Assembly: GCA_050248495.1 (NCBI GenBank)
Contig: JBFWSG010000023.1
Location: 1 to 64,000, forward strand
DNA length: 64,000 nucleotides
Direction: 5' to 3'
Source: DASYDU01 sp050248495
GTDB taxonomy: Bacteria; Planctomycetota; Planctomycetia; Pirellulales; Lacipirellulaceae
In this document: piece by piece, positions 50,655 to 60,135 of the stretch
Layout of the letters: every line of letters begins with the position of its first letter
How positions within the stretch are numbered: position 1 is the stretch's first letter
Position numbers and translations under genes: made by a program
The notes under the pieces: model-generated
Databases searched by the model: none
Seen by the model: the letters and a program-made list of their open reading frames with translations, nothing else
Told to the model about the DNA's origin: nothing

Positions 50655-52052
50655 ATGAGCACATTAACCTATTCAGCAGTTGCTTCGCCGTCGCTGTCAC
50701 TGGCCGACGCGAACACCGAGCGCCGCGGCTCCAAGTGGTTTGTGGCGATGATCATCGGGCTGGCCACGGCCGCTTACATGGTGCCTTTCGAAGAATCCTG
50801 GACGCGCTCCAGTTACGACGAGTCCTTGGACGCCGTTCGCTCCGAGGAAGGGGCCCGCAATGGCACGCTCTCGCGGCAAATCGCCATGGCTTGCCTCGGC
50901 GCGGTGGGCATTGCGGCGATTGCCACTTCGCGCGACCGGGACTATCGCATCAAAGGCATCCTGGGCGTCTTGTGCGGTGCGTACTTGATGTGGTGCTTCG
51001 CCACCATTGTGTGGACCGACGATCTCTGGATGACGACACGGCGGCTGATTTCGCTGGGCTGCGAAGTGCTGTTGGCGCTAGCCATCGCCAAGCGGGTTAC
51101 GCCGCGGCAGTTCGTTTGGATCATCTTCTGGTGTACCTTGATCTGGCTCAGCTTGGGCATCGTTGCCGAACTGGCTCATGGCACGTTTCGGCCGACGATG
51201 TCCGGCTACCGCTTCGCCGGCCTGTTCCACCCCAATATCATCGGCGCCAACTGCGCGCTTTTGGCGATGTCGTCTCTGTATCTGGCGCGGGGCCAACGCT
51301 GGGGGGCAGTTGTGCTCTATCCGATCGCAGCCACGGCAGTCGTGTTCCTCGCGCTGACCGGCTCGCGGACGGCGCTCGGCGCTTTGCTGTTGGCTTTGAC
51401 GGCCGCCTGGTTCTTGGCGGCGCCGGGGCGGCAATTCGTGTTTCGCAGCTTCATGGCCGCATTCGCCGCACTCTGCCTGGTGTTCATCCTGGTCGTCGGT
51501 GTGTTCGACGTCTCGACCGACTGGCTCTCGATGGGTCGCAAGGACCATGACGTCTCTTCGCTCACCGGGCGCATGCCGCTCTGGCAGGAGCTCCTGGAAC
51601 GCTACATTCGCGAGCGGCCGCTCTTGGGCTACGGTTACGGCGCGTTTTGGACCGACGTCCACATCGACGAAGTCTCGAAGTCGCAGGGCTGGCAGATTCC
51701 GTACGCCCATTCGACGTACATCGACCTGCTGCTAAATGTCGGCTACATCGGGTCAGTGATCTGCCTGGTCGCCATGGTGGTCGCGCTGTTCAAGTCGCTA
51801 CGGCTAGAAGCCCACCACGCGCGGATGGGCTTCGGCATGATTGCCATGATCATCATCTACGCGCTGGTCGACGGCTTGCTCGAGACCAACATCGGCAACA
51901 CGTGCTTCCTGTCATTCTTCAGCATTGTCGGCGTGTGCCTGCTGCAGTTCAGCGGAGCGCTGGCGCCTGCCGAGCCGAAACAGCAATTGGTCGCGCCGCG
52001 GCGGACGCCAATTCGTCCCCGCCGCCGCCGTGCAGTTGCGGCCGCCGTATGA
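50655..52052 (+). CDS. O-antigen ligase/polymerase-like (Wzy) membrane protein
   Basis: 465 residues, 15 bases after the flippase gene. About ten membrane helices with an extracytoplasmic loop that includes DHDVSSLTGRMPLWQELLERYIRERPLLGYGYGAFW, the RPLLGYGYG signature of the WaaL/Wzy (PF04932) family, and SAHST-like IPYAHSTYIDLLLNVGYIG. Polymerises repeat units on the outer face of the membrane. The C-terminus is Arg/Pro-rich. Confidence 0.88.
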   Translation: MSTLTYSAVASPSLSLADANTERRGSKWFVAMIIGLATAAYMVPFEESWTRSSYDESLDAVRSEEGARNGTLSRQIAMACLGAVGIAAIATSRDRDYRIKGILGVLCGAYLMWCFATIVWTDDLWMTTRRLISLGCEVLLALAIAKRVTPRQFVWIIFWCTLIWLSLGIVAELAHGTFRPTMSGYRFAGLFHPNIIGANCALLAMSSLYLARGQRWGAVVLYPIAATAVVFLALTGSRTALGALLLALTAAWFLAAPGRQFVFRSFMAAFAALCLVFILVVGVFDVSTDWLSMGRKDHDVSSLTGRMPLWQELLERYIRERPLLGYGYGAFWTDVHIDEVSKSQGWQIPYAHSTYIDLLLNVGYIGSVICLVAMVVALFKSLRLEAHHARMGFGMIAMIIIYALVDGLLETNIGNTCFLSFFSIVGVCLLQFSGALAPAEPKQQLVAPRRTPIRPRRRRAVAAAV

Positions 52053-52102
52053 CGCCCGTTGGTCGAAATCAACAGGAATGCCGCCGGCCTAAAGGATTCC
52101 CC

Positions 52103-53287
52103 ATGCTGAAAGTGCTCGTCGTCGGACAAACGCCCCCTCCGTACCACGGACAGGCGATCATGATCGATGGCCTCGTGCGGAGCCAATTGGCCGGCATCGA
52201 GCTGGTTCACGCGCGGATGGGCTTCTCGTCGAACGTGAACGAGGTGGGGCGCGTGCGGCTGGCAAAAGTGCTGCACCTGTTATCGCTAATCGCCCGGATC
52301 ATTTATCACCGCGTAGTGAACGGCACGAAAGTTCTGTATTACCCGCCGGGCGGCGCCGATCGCGTGCCGATGATCCGCGATTTGATCACGCTGCTGGCCA
52401 CCCGTTGGATGTTCGACAAGACCGTTTTCCACTATCACACGGGCGGGCTTTCCGATTTATACGACGAGCTGCCGTCCTGGCAGCAGTGGCTCTTCCGCAA
52501 GGCCTATTTCGGCGCCGACGCGGCGATTCGCAATTCGGCACTCAACCCGGAAGACGGCCGCCGCCTCGCAGCGAAACGCGACTACATCATCCCCAACGGA
52601 ATCGACGATCCGTGTCCGACGGGCGCTACCGTCGAGGAGCCAGCTGGGGGCGATGCCAACCGTCCGCTGCGAATCTTGTTTGTCGGGACGCTGTGCGAAT
52701 CGAAGGGCGCGCTCGTGCTGGTGGAAGCCTGCAAAAAGCTGGCGGATCGGGGCGTACCGTTTGAGGTCGCCTTCATGGGCGGCTGGAGTGACAACGAGTT
52801 CGCCGCCCAGATGCAGAAGCGGATCGAAGCATTGCAGCTTGCGGATCGCGTGCGATTTTTGGGCGTGCTCACGGGCGACGCGAAGTTCGCGGCCTTCAAA
52901 CAGGCCGACGTGTTCTGCTTCCCGACTTTTTTCAAATGCGAGACGTTTGGGCTGGTGCTCCTCGAGGCGATGGCGTGCGGGCTGCCCGTCGTGGCCGCGC
53001 GATGGCGTGGAATTCCGACGGTCGTCGACAACGGCAAGACCGGCTTCCTGGTCGAGCCGCAGGATGCGGATGCGGTCGCCGAGCAGCTAGCGCACTTGGC
53101 CGCAGACGCCGGTCTGCGCCATCGGCTCGGCCAGGCCGGTCGGGAAAGATTCCTCCGCGAATTTACGTTCACGCATCACCTGCAGCTGATGCGTCGCATG
53201 TTCCTCGAAACGGCCGGCGTTGAAACCGTGGGCGTCGTGCCGAGCCAGCAGCCGAACCCCGTTGGCGAGGCGCTCGCTGTGTCTTGA
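52103..53287 (+). CDS. GT4 family glycosyltransferase
   Basis: ATG 52103 (MLKVLVVGQTPPPYHGQAIMIDG) was chosen over longer frames. 394 residues, GT-B fold: GGGxxG-like start region PPPYHGQA, then ILFVGTLCESKGALVLVEAC (donor domain), VRFLGVLTGD, PTFFKCETFGLVLLEAMACGLPVVAARWRGIPTVVDNGKTG with the E-x7-E motif. Uses a nucleotide-sugar donor. Cytosolic or membrane-associated; part of the EPS repeat-unit pathway. Confidence 0.92.
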   Translation: MLKVLVVGQTPPPYHGQAIMIDGLVRSQLAGIELVHARMGFSSNVNEVGRVRLAKVLHLLSLIARIIYHRVVNGTKVLYYPPGGADRVPMIRDLITLLATRWMFDKTVFHYHTGGLSDLYDELPSWQQWLFRKAYFGADAAIRNSALNPEDGRRLAAKRDYIIPNGIDDPCPTGATVEEPAGGDANRPLRILFVGTLCESKGALVLVEACKKLADRGVPFEVAFMGGWSDNEFAAQMQKRIEALQLADRVRFLGVLTGDAKFAAFKQADVFCFPTFFKCETFGLVLLEAMACGLPVVAARWRGIPTVVDNGKTGFLVEPQDADAVAEQLAHLAADAGLRHRLGQAGRERFLREFTFTHHLQLMRRMFLETAGVETVGVVPSQQPNPVGEALAVS

Positions 53288-53347
53288 CGCGTGGTCCTTC
53301 CGGCCATTTTCCGCCCATTCAACTCTACTCTTCCCTTTGTGATCGCC

Positions 53348-54136
53348 ATGTCCGAAAACTATCCATCAGCGCCGCAATACGAGGGGGCGCTGTCGATATT
53401 AGGAGCCCAGCTGAGCCCCGTTTCCGTCGATGAACTGCATCGCTACATCGGCGAAGTGATCGAGCAGCGGCAGCGGGCACTGATTCTCCACTTGAACGTC
53501 CACTGCGTGAATCTGTGCCAGAAATATCGCTGGTTCAAGGATTTCATCAACCAGGCCCACCTGGTGTTTTGCGATGGCGACGGTGTCCGCTGGGGCGCGA
53601 AGATGCTCGGTCTCAGCGCCCCGCCGAAGATTACCTACGACCGCTGGATCTGGCAGCTCGCGGAGCTGGCCGACAAGAACGGTTATCGCGTGTATTTTCT
53701 GGGAGGTGAGCCCGGCGTGGCGGCGGCCGCGGCCGAGCGCATCGGCCAGCGCTTTCCGCAATTGAAATTCGTCGGAACGCAGCACGGCTACTTCGACAAA
53801 AGCGGCAGCGAGAACGAACAGGCCATCGCCGCAATCAACGAGGCCAGGCCCGACATCCTCGTGCTCGGTTTCGGCATGCCGATCCAGGAGCAGTGGCTCC
53901 GCGACAATTGGCAACAGATCGAGGCCCACGTGATGCTCACGGGCGGTGCAGTGTTCGACTATGCCTCGGGCCGGGCCCGGCGAGCGCCCGCCTGGATGAT
54001 CCGCCTGAACCTGGAATGGCTCTATCGGTTCTCGCAGGAACCCAAGCGGCTGTTCAAACGATACTTGTGGGGAAATCCCTATTTCATGTGGAAGATAATG
54101 CAGGCGAAATGGCTGCCGCGCAGGAGCGTGCGATGA
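53348..54136 (+). CDS. WecG/TagA/CpsF family glycosyltransferase (GT26)
   Basis: ATG 53348 (MSENYPSAPQYEGALSIL). 262 residues with HLNVHCVNLCQKYRWFKDFINQAHLVFCDGDGVRWGAKMLG, VYFLGGEPGVAAAAAERI, LKFVGTQHGYF, ILVLGFGMPIQEQWL and GGAVFDYASGRARRAPAWM, all landmark segments of WecG/TagA. Transfers a ManNAc/ManNAcA-type sugar to lipid-linked intermediates in related systems. The overlap with the next gene (ATGA) indicates coupling. Confidence 0.93.
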   Translation: MSENYPSAPQYEGALSILGAQLSPVSVDELHRYIGEVIEQRQRALILHLNVHCVNLCQKYRWFKDFINQAHLVFCDGDGVRWGAKMLGLSAPPKITYDRWIWQLAELADKNGYRVYFLGGEPGVAAAAAERIGQRFPQLKFVGTQHGYFDKSGSENEQAIAAINEARPDILVLGFGMPIQEQWLRDNWQQIEAHVMLTGGAVFDYASGRARRAPAWMIRLNLEWLYRFSQEPKRLFKRYLWGNPYFMWKIMQAKWLPRRSVR

Positions 54137-55293
54137 TTCGATACGCGTCGACTTTGGAAATGGAACCGGTTTCTGCCGCCCCGCCTCGTCCGGCGATTGA
54201 CGATCTGGTCGTCGTCATGCCGGTGTTTTCGGGCGGCGGCGCGCGGCGCGACGTGGTCCTGCTCTGCAACGCGCTGGCCGTCAAAGGCGTGCCAGTCACT
54301 ATACTTGTGCTCGTCGACGAAGGTCCGCTCGGCGGCTTGATCGACTCGCGCGTACGCGTGGTCGATTTGGGGGTGCCGCGGATTCGCTATGCGCTGCCGG
54401 CGATTCGGCGTGCGATCCGCGCGGCAGCACCCCAGATGGTCCTCTCTTCCGAGTCGAGTTTGAATGTGGCCTGCCTGGCCGCCGTCCGCACGTTGCCGCG
54501 CTCGGCTCGCCCGCTAATCGTCCTGCGTGAAGTGGCTAGCCCTTCGGCTGCGCAGCAGTACGATCCTTCGTGGCAGGGTCGCGTCGCCTATCGAGTGCTG
54601 CATCATCTTTACCGCTACGCCGACCGCGTCATCACGCTCACCGACGGCGCCCGCCGCGACCTCGTGGAGAACTTTTCACTGCCGCAAGAAAAGGTAGCCA
54701 CGATGCTCTCGAACGCCGTGATCACGCCGGACGTGACCGAGCGAATCGACGGCTGGGACGGCGAGTCGGGCCGCGAAAATGGCCTCGTGGTGTCGGTCGG
54801 ACGCCTCTCTCCGGAAAAGAACCAGCGGCTACTGCTCGAGGCGATGACGCTCGATGCGGATGGCACGTGGCGCCTGGCCTTGGTGGGCGACGGCCCCGAG
54901 CGTGCAGCGCTCGAGCGGTTTGCCGCTGAGCATGGTCTGTCGCACCGCGTGACGTTCGTGGGCTTCGATCCCGATCCATTTGCCTGGCTGATGAAAGCCC
55001 AGGTCGCTGTGTGCTCTTCGGTCTACGAGGGACTGTGCAACGCGATCATCGAAGCGCTCGGCTGCGGCACGCCCGTAGTGTCGACCGATTGCCCCTTCGG
55101 GCCGCACGAAATTCTCCAGGGCGGCAAGCTTGGAACGCTGGTGCCGGAGGGTGACGCGCCCGCACTCGCTGCAGCGATTCGATCCGCTCTTCGAGCGCCG
55201 GTTGACCGGCAGCGGTTGATTGATCGTAGCCTCGACTACACGGCCGAACGGGCCGCCGACGATTTTCTCGAGATCGCCGGCGCCCTGGTGTGA
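54133..55293 (+). CDS. GT4 family glycosyltransferase, second
   Basis: 386 residues from the overlapped ATG 54133. VFSGGGARRDVVLLCNALAVKG (acceptor-side glycine loop), YRYADRVITLTDGARRDLVEN, GLVVSVGRLSPEKNQRLLLEAM (donor domain), VTFVGFDPDPFAWLMKAQVAVCSSVYEGLCNAIIEALGCGTPVVSTDCPFGPHEIL with E-x7-E. Retaining transferase of the EPS locus and last of its genes. A small stem-loop over its stop (55292-55310) precedes the convergent dehydrogenase gene 25 bp away. Confidence 0.92.
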   Translation: MIRYASTLEMEPVSAAPPRPAIDDLVVVMPVFSGGGARRDVVLLCNALAVKGVPVTILVLVDEGPLGGLIDSRVRVVDLGVPRIRYALPAIRRAIRAAAPQMVLSSESSLNVACLAAVRTLPRSARPLIVLREVASPSAAQQYDPSWQGRVAYRVLHHLYRYADRVITLTDGARRDLVENFSLPQEKVATMLSNAVITPDVTERIDGWDGESGRENGLVVSVGRLSPEKNQRLLLEAMTLDADGTWRLALVGDGPERAALERFAAEHGLSHRVTFVGFDPDPFAWLMKAQVAVCSSVYEGLCNAIIEALGCGTPVVSTDCPFGPHEILQGGKLGTLVPEGDAPALAAAIRSALRAPVDRQRLIDRSLDYTAERAADDFLEIAGALV

Positions 55294-55318
55294 CGCAAGT
55301 TGAATGCGTCGGGCCCGA

Positions 55319-56356
55319 TCACTCGAACTCGATCATTGCCTTCACCACGCCGTCACGATAGTTGGCCACCAGGTCGAAGGCCGCGTCGCTTTGCTGGAAC
55401 GCGAAGTGGTGCGTGATCAAATCGCGGACCGCGGCGGGTCGTCGGGCAATCAGGTCCAACGCCGCCTGGACGCAGCCTCGCTGCCGGCGAATATTCACGA
55501 TCGTGATCTCGCGGCGGCGGATTGTCTCGGGATTGAACGATATCCGGTCCACTTCCGGAATGCCGATGATCGCCAGCGTTCCGCCGGGGCGCAGGATTTC
55601 CACGGCGTCGTCCAGCGCCGCCTGTTGCCCGCAACATTCGAAGACGACGTCGAGCCCCAGCGGTTCACGCTCGAGAATCGCCGCGACGACACTTTCCTGG
55701 CGCGGATTGCCGACCCAATCGCAGCCTGCCCGGCGGGCGGCGGCGCAGCGTTCGTCGATCAAGTCCGTCGCGTACACGGGTCCGCAACCGGCGTCGCTCG
55801 CGGCCAAATGAACCGTGCGTCCGATCGGTCCCATGCCCAGGATTCCGATCCGAGCACCCGCCGTCACTCTCGCCTGCCTGACGGCGTAAATCGCGATTGC
55901 CAGCGGCTCAGAGACTGTCGCTTCGCCGAGCGACATCGCGTCGGTGATCTTGAAGCAATTCTCCTCGGGCATCACGAGGAACTGCGAGAGGCTTCCCTCT
56001 GCCTGGCCGGGGCAGCCGAGAAAGCGGTTGTGCCGGCAGGTGTTCTCGCGCCCGGCAAGACACTGGTCACAGCGGCCGCAGGTCATCGCCGGCTCGATAG
56101 CGATCCGGTCGCCGACGCGGACGTGCTGGACCGCGCTGCCAATTGCGGCGACGGTTCCCGCACACTCGTGTCCAACAGCAAAGGGAAACTCGACGACCTG
56201 GCAGCCGATGCGGCCGGTCGTGTAATAGTGGATATCGGACCCGCAAACGCCCACCGCCCCCATCCGAATCAGCACATCCGTCGGCCGTTCGAGGTCGGGA
56301 TCGGGTACGTCGACGAGCCCCATCGCCCGCAGGCCGGTTAGCTTGAACGATTTCAT
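55319..56356 (-). CDS. Zinc-dependent medium-chain alcohol/polyol dehydrogenase
   Basis: 345 residues, ATG 56356. Catalytic zinc ligands C38 (GVCGSDIHYY) and H63/E64 (GHECAG); structural zinc cysteines C93, C96, C99 and C107; NAD-binding GILGMGPIGRT. Resembles sorbitol/xylitol/threonine dehydrogenases. Last gene of the minus-strand operon, 35 bp after the previous one. The substrate is not decided; the pathway neighbours suggest a sugar alcohol or hydroxyacid. Confidence 0.9.
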   Translation of the reverse strand: MKSFKLTGLRAMGLVDVPDPDLERPTDVLIRMGAVGVCGSDIHYYTTGRIGCQVVEFPFAVGHECAGTVAAIGSAVQHVRVGDRIAIEPAMTCGRCDQCLAGRENTCRHNRFLGCPGQAEGSLSQFLVMPEENCFKITDAMSLGEATVSEPLAIAIYAVRQARVTAGARIGILGMGPIGRTVHLAASDAGCGPVYATDLIDERCAAARRAGCDWVGNPRQESVVAAILEREPLGLDVVFECCGQQAALDDAVEILRPGGTLAIIGIPEVDRISFNPETIRRREITIVNIRRQRGCVQAALDLIARRPAAVRDLITHHFAFQQSDAAFDLVANYRDGVVKAMIEFE

Positions 56357-56391
56357 GGCGTGCCCCGATCTGCAATCAATCTGATCCGCAA

Positions 56392-58032
56392 TTAGTTCTT
56401 CGCCGCGACGCGGAGCAGTTCCTCTTCGGCCTCGCGCGTCCATCGGCCGCCGTCCAGCTTTGCGGCCACGGTGGGAAACCGCTTGGGCAATTCGCCGAGC
56501 GGAACCAGTCCCAGCTCGCGGAGCATCGGGTAGACAATGATCTTTCCGGCGAGCGTGCGATTTTCGACGCAGCCGATGCCGTCGATCGCACCGGCCATGC
56601 CGCTCACCGCGTCGACCGAGGCATTCGTGTCGAAGCCATCCTGCTCGACCTTGCGGAGCACGATTCGCATGTCCTCGATCGTCGAACCGCTGGTGCCAAA
56701 CATGAAGCATTGCTTCTCGATGTAGGCGTCGAGATCGAGCGGATGTTTGGTTGGCGCCGGGATGCCGGCGAAAATGTTGATCACCGCCCCGTCCGCGGCA
56801 TCCTGGATCGCACTGGCAACCAGCGCGCCGACGGGTGCCATCAATGCGAAGTAACTGAACTTCTCCGTGAGCGGAGTCGATTGCGTGTTCACCAGCCGCA
56901 GCGGAACGCCGTTCGCTGCCGCCAGCGGCTCGGCCTTTTTACGGAGCGTTTCCAGCCGGGCATCTTCGAAGTCGGTGCCCACCACGCTCACGCCCGGCAG
57001 CGGCAGGCAGACATCGCGCAGCACGTGCATCTGCCCCATCGGTCCGCCCGCGCCGACCACGAGCACGCGGTCTTGAGCCCGCACCTCGCCGGTCGCCGGG
57101 ATCACCTGATACGAGGCCGCCGCGTCACTGCCCGTCGTTCCGATCCATCGAGTGTTGCCGTAATGAACGCGGCCGACTCCGACCGACACGCTCTCGCCGA
57201 TCTTCTTGCCGCCCAGCACGATATTGATAATGCCGCCCGTCGCCAGCTTGTCGTTGAGCGCCTCGATCGTCGCACGATCCGCTCCAAAGTAGAGAATGTC
57301 GTCAAACGATTCATTCGGCAGCGCGGCGACTTCGCCCGGGGCCGCGCGGCGAATCTCGGCCGGTTTGCCATCTGGTGAGAAGCTCGCTTCGACGCCCGTC
57401 TCCGAGCAGCCGGAGTCGACCACGATCAAGAGCCGCCCACCTGACTTGATCCGATTCCGCTCGCGCGTGACATACGAATCCTCGACGCAGGCCCACGGCT
57501 CGACAAGTGCGATGGCCGAGGCCCCGCGCTCCTCCCCAACTGAGATCAGAAAGCGATCGCCGTTCGGTGCGATCACGACGCGCTCGTCGACGAGCGTGTA
57601 TTCCTGCAGGCCGCCTTCGAAGTTGTACCCGAAGGCGGCGTTCGAGCCGGCGACCGTCGGCAGCTGGCGATAGTCGGCCTGCACCAGGCAGCGCTCGCCG
57701 ATGCGGTGCTGCTTCACTTCGCTACCGACCGCCACGATCCGGCAGACGACTTCATGCCCGGGCACGACCGGCTGTTTGCCGGGCACATAGCCCTGAATCC
57801 CCGCCAGCACCGACTGTTCGATGCCGGCGGCGATCTCCGACTTCCGCACGTGGTCGTGGAACTGTTTGAGCAGCTTCAAATCGGAAAAGCAGAGGCCGAC
57901 CGCTTCGACTTTGGCCAGGATTTCGTGTGGTCCAGGCTGCGGCACCGGCTTCGCCGCGTTGAGCCGCAATGCGCCGGGGCCGACGAGTTGAACGGCGTGC
58001 TGCGTCTTCGGGATGATGGTTGGCGTCGTCAT
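56392..58032 (-). CDS. Large alcohol dehydrogenase-like protein lacking structural zinc
   Basis: 546 residues, ATG 58032, much longer than the 340-370 of medium-chain dehydrogenases. N-terminal GroES-like domain (HEILAKVEAVGLCFSDLKLL with C48; VPGHEVVCRIVAVGS). The structural zinc loop of four cysteines is absent, and there is an extra central segment (VDSGCSETGVEASFSPDG). Rossmann motif RVLVVGAGGPMGQMHVLRDV lies near residue 335. It lies 12 bp after the aldolase fusion. Probably an NAD(P)-dependent oxidoreductase of the same sugar pathway; the substrate is unknown. Confidence 0.82.
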   Translation of the reverse strand: MTTPTIIPKTQHAVQLVGPGALRLNAAKPVPQPGPHEILAKVEAVGLCFSDLKLLKQFHDHVRKSEIAAGIEQSVLAGIQGYVPGKQPVVPGHEVVCRIVAVGSEVKQHRIGERCLVQADYRQLPTVAGSNAAFGYNFEGGLQEYTLVDERVVIAPNGDRFLISVGEERGASAIALVEPWACVEDSYVTRERNRIKSGGRLLIVVDSGCSETGVEASFSPDGKPAEIRRAAPGEVAALPNESFDDILYFGADRATIEALNDKLATGGIINIVLGGKKIGESVSVGVGRVHYGNTRWIGTTGSDAAASYQVIPATGEVRAQDRVLVVGAGGPMGQMHVLRDVCLPLPGVSVVGTDFEDARLETLRKKAEPLAAANGVPLRLVNTQSTPLTEKFSYFALMAPVGALVASAIQDAADGAVINIFAGIPAPTKHPLDLDAYIEKQCFMFGTSGSTIEDMRIVLRKVEQDGFDTNASVDAVSGMAGAIDGIGCVENRTLAGKIIVYPMLRELGLVPLGELPKRFPTVAAKLDGGRWTREAEEELLRVAAKN

Positions 58033-58044
58033 TATATATAGGTC

Positions 58045-60135
58045 TCAGCGTAGCATTTCCTGGCCGCCCGTCACGGGCAGCGCCTGACCGGTTTCATACT
58101 GTTGGTCGACAAGGTAGAGAATCGCCTTGAGGACGTCGGCGGTCGAGCAGCCGCGACCCATCGGCACCTTGGTTTCGTAGGCCCGCTTCACGTCAGCGAT
58201 CGTCCTCGCCCCGGGCACTTTCCCGGCCCTCAAATACTGCACGAACAGGCCCTTCTCCGGATCGGACCACAACGGCCCGTCAAGAAAATTCCCCGGGCAG
58301 ACGGCATTCACTTTCACGCCGTCTTCGACCAGTTCCAGCGCGAACGATTGCGTCAGGCCGATGCCGCCGAATTTGCTGCCGGCGTAGGCGAAATTCTTCT
58401 TCGAGCCGGCGAGCCCGGACTTGGAATTGATCTGGATGATGTCGCTCCAAGCCGACGGTTTTGCTTTGTGTTGGACGGCGAGGATCGGCGCAACGGCCTT
58501 CACGCACAGGAAGTAACCCTTGTAATTCACGTCGGTGACGAAATCAAAATCCGCTTCCGACTGGGTCTTCACTGATTCGGCACGCAGGACGCCGGCGTTG
58601 GAGATAAAAATATCCAGGCCGCCGAACGTGCGGACCACCATGTCGAGAACTTGCTCAATCGAATCGCCGTCGGTGACATTCATCGCCAGCCCCAGCGCGG
58701 TGCCGGCGCCATGCCTGGCCGCCAAATCATCCGCCGCTTGCGCCACGCCCGCTTCATTGACGTCGGCAAGCGCGACGCACGCGCCTTCGGCCGCCAGGCC
58801 GCGAGCGATCTCCAGTCCGAATCCCTGCGCCGCGCCGGTGACGACGGCCACCTTGCCCTTGAGCCGGCCCTCGGCGGCGCCGGCGAGCGAAACGCTGCGG
58901 CGATACGATTCGACTTCCCAATCCTCGATGAAGCGCCGTTCGCGTTCAGTGAGAAAGTTGACGCCGCCGAGTCGCGTGGCCCCGGCCATCACTTTGGCCG
59001 CATCGAGGTAGACGTCGCGGGCCGTGTTGGCTTGCTTCACGTCGTCGCCGATCGCAAACAAGCCCAGCCCCTCCACGAGGATGATTTTGGGCGCGAATCG
59101 GTGGCGACTTTTGTGTTCTTCGATGGCAGTCCGCAATCGTACCACCAGTTGCGCGTCGTCCTCTTGGTCGTCGAGACTATACCACAGCGGGAAGCTGCCG
59201 CAGTAGACGATCTGGTCGGGGGTCAGCGGTCCTCCGAGCGCTGCGGCCTTGCCCGTTGGCGTGCCGACAATCCCCTGGCACGCCGGCGAGTCGTCGAACG
59301 TGACGACTTTGAGCGGCGCCGATTCTCCGTCGGCCAACAAGCCGCGCAGCGCCGGCGCTATTCGGCGGACCCACGGCTCGGGCGCAGCAGTCATCGTCGG
59401 TTGGCCGAAAGTGGCCGTCGACCAATCCTCCCCCAATCGCGTCGCGATCTTGCCGAGAAGCTCGTCCGTGGTCGCGCGGATCGCCGCCGGCTCATCGCCG
59501 AACACGATCAGCCCGTGGTTGGCCATGAGCACGGCGGTCGGTGGGCGATCGCCAGGCGGCGCGCGTCGGTTGTCGAGCGCCTGTTTGAGCGACTGGGCGA
59601 GGATGAAACCGGGGTCGACGTACGGCAGCCAGAGGATCGAATCGCCAAACAACTCACGGGCCAGCTGCTCCCCGTCGCGCCGGCAGGTGAGCGTGTTGGC
59701 GATCGTGGCGTGGCTGTGGACGACGTACGTGCCTGGGAGCAGGTGATGCAACAGCACTTCAACGCTCGGCCGCTGGCCCCGCTCCGGTCGGCAGCGGGCC
59801 GCGGCGATGCGGTCCTTGAATTGGGCTTCGCGTCGCACGGGAACGCTGTCGAGCGTCGCATTGGCTAGCGCTTCGAGCTGGTCACGATCCATTTCGACAA
59901 AACCGTCCACAGTCATCGTGGCGAGCGACGTGCCGCTGGCTTTCACATACAGTCGATTACCGATTTTGCACGAAGTGTTTCCGCCGCCGGCCAGCACGAT
60001 CGCTGGATCGGATCCGTAAAAGCGCGAGAGCTTCGTGATCACGTCCAACTCGCGGTCGGACGGGTCGAATGCGGGCCAGGCGTTGGGGGCGGATGCAGTC
60101 AACGAAATTTGCCTCGTAGCGTTATTACCTGACAC
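58045..60135 (-). CDS. Bifunctional class II aldolase / short-chain dehydrogenase
   Basis: 696 residues, GTG 60135 directly after the previous stop. N-terminal class II aldolase domain (AGGGNTSCKIGNRLYVKASGTSLA; VVHSHATIANTLTC with zinc histidines; LMANHGLIVFGD). The C-terminal SDR domain begins near 435 (VAVVTGAAQGFGLEIARGLAAEG) with YAGSKFGG as YxxxK site and NAG. This architecture is that of rhamnulose-1-phosphate aldolase/lactaldehyde dehydrogenase (RhaE-type) proteins, which split a deoxysugar phosphate and oxidise the aldehyde. The substrate is inferred from architecture. Confidence 0.9.
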   Translation of the reverse strand: MSGNNATRQISLTASAPNAWPAFDPSDRELDVITKLSRFYGSDPAIVLAGGGNTSCKIGNRLYVKASGTSLATMTVDGFVEMDRDQLEALANATLDSVPVRREAQFKDRIAAARCRPERGQRPSVEVLLHHLLPGTYVVHSHATIANTLTCRRDGEQLARELFGDSILWLPYVDPGFILAQSLKQALDNRRAPPGDRPPTAVLMANHGLIVFGDEPAAIRATTDELLGKIATRLGEDWSTATFGQPTMTAAPEPWVRRIAPALRGLLADGESAPLKVVTFDDSPACQGIVGTPTGKAAALGGPLTPDQIVYCGSFPLWYSLDDQEDDAQLVVRLRTAIEEHKSRHRFAPKIILVEGLGLFAIGDDVKQANTARDVYLDAAKVMAGATRLGGVNFLTERERRFIEDWEVESYRRSVSLAGAAEGRLKGKVAVVTGAAQGFGLEIARGLAAEGACVALADVNEAGVAQAADDLAARHGAGTALGLAMNVTDGDSIEQVLDMVVRTFGGLDIFISNAGVLRAESVKTQSEADFDFVTDVNYKGYFLCVKAVAPILAVQHKAKPSAWSDIIQINSKSGLAGSKKNFAYAGSKFGGIGLTQSFALELVEDGVKVNAVCPGNFLDGPLWSDPEKGLFVQYLRAGKVPGARTIADVKRAYETKVPMGRGCSTADVLKAILYLVDQQYETGQALPVTGGQEMLR

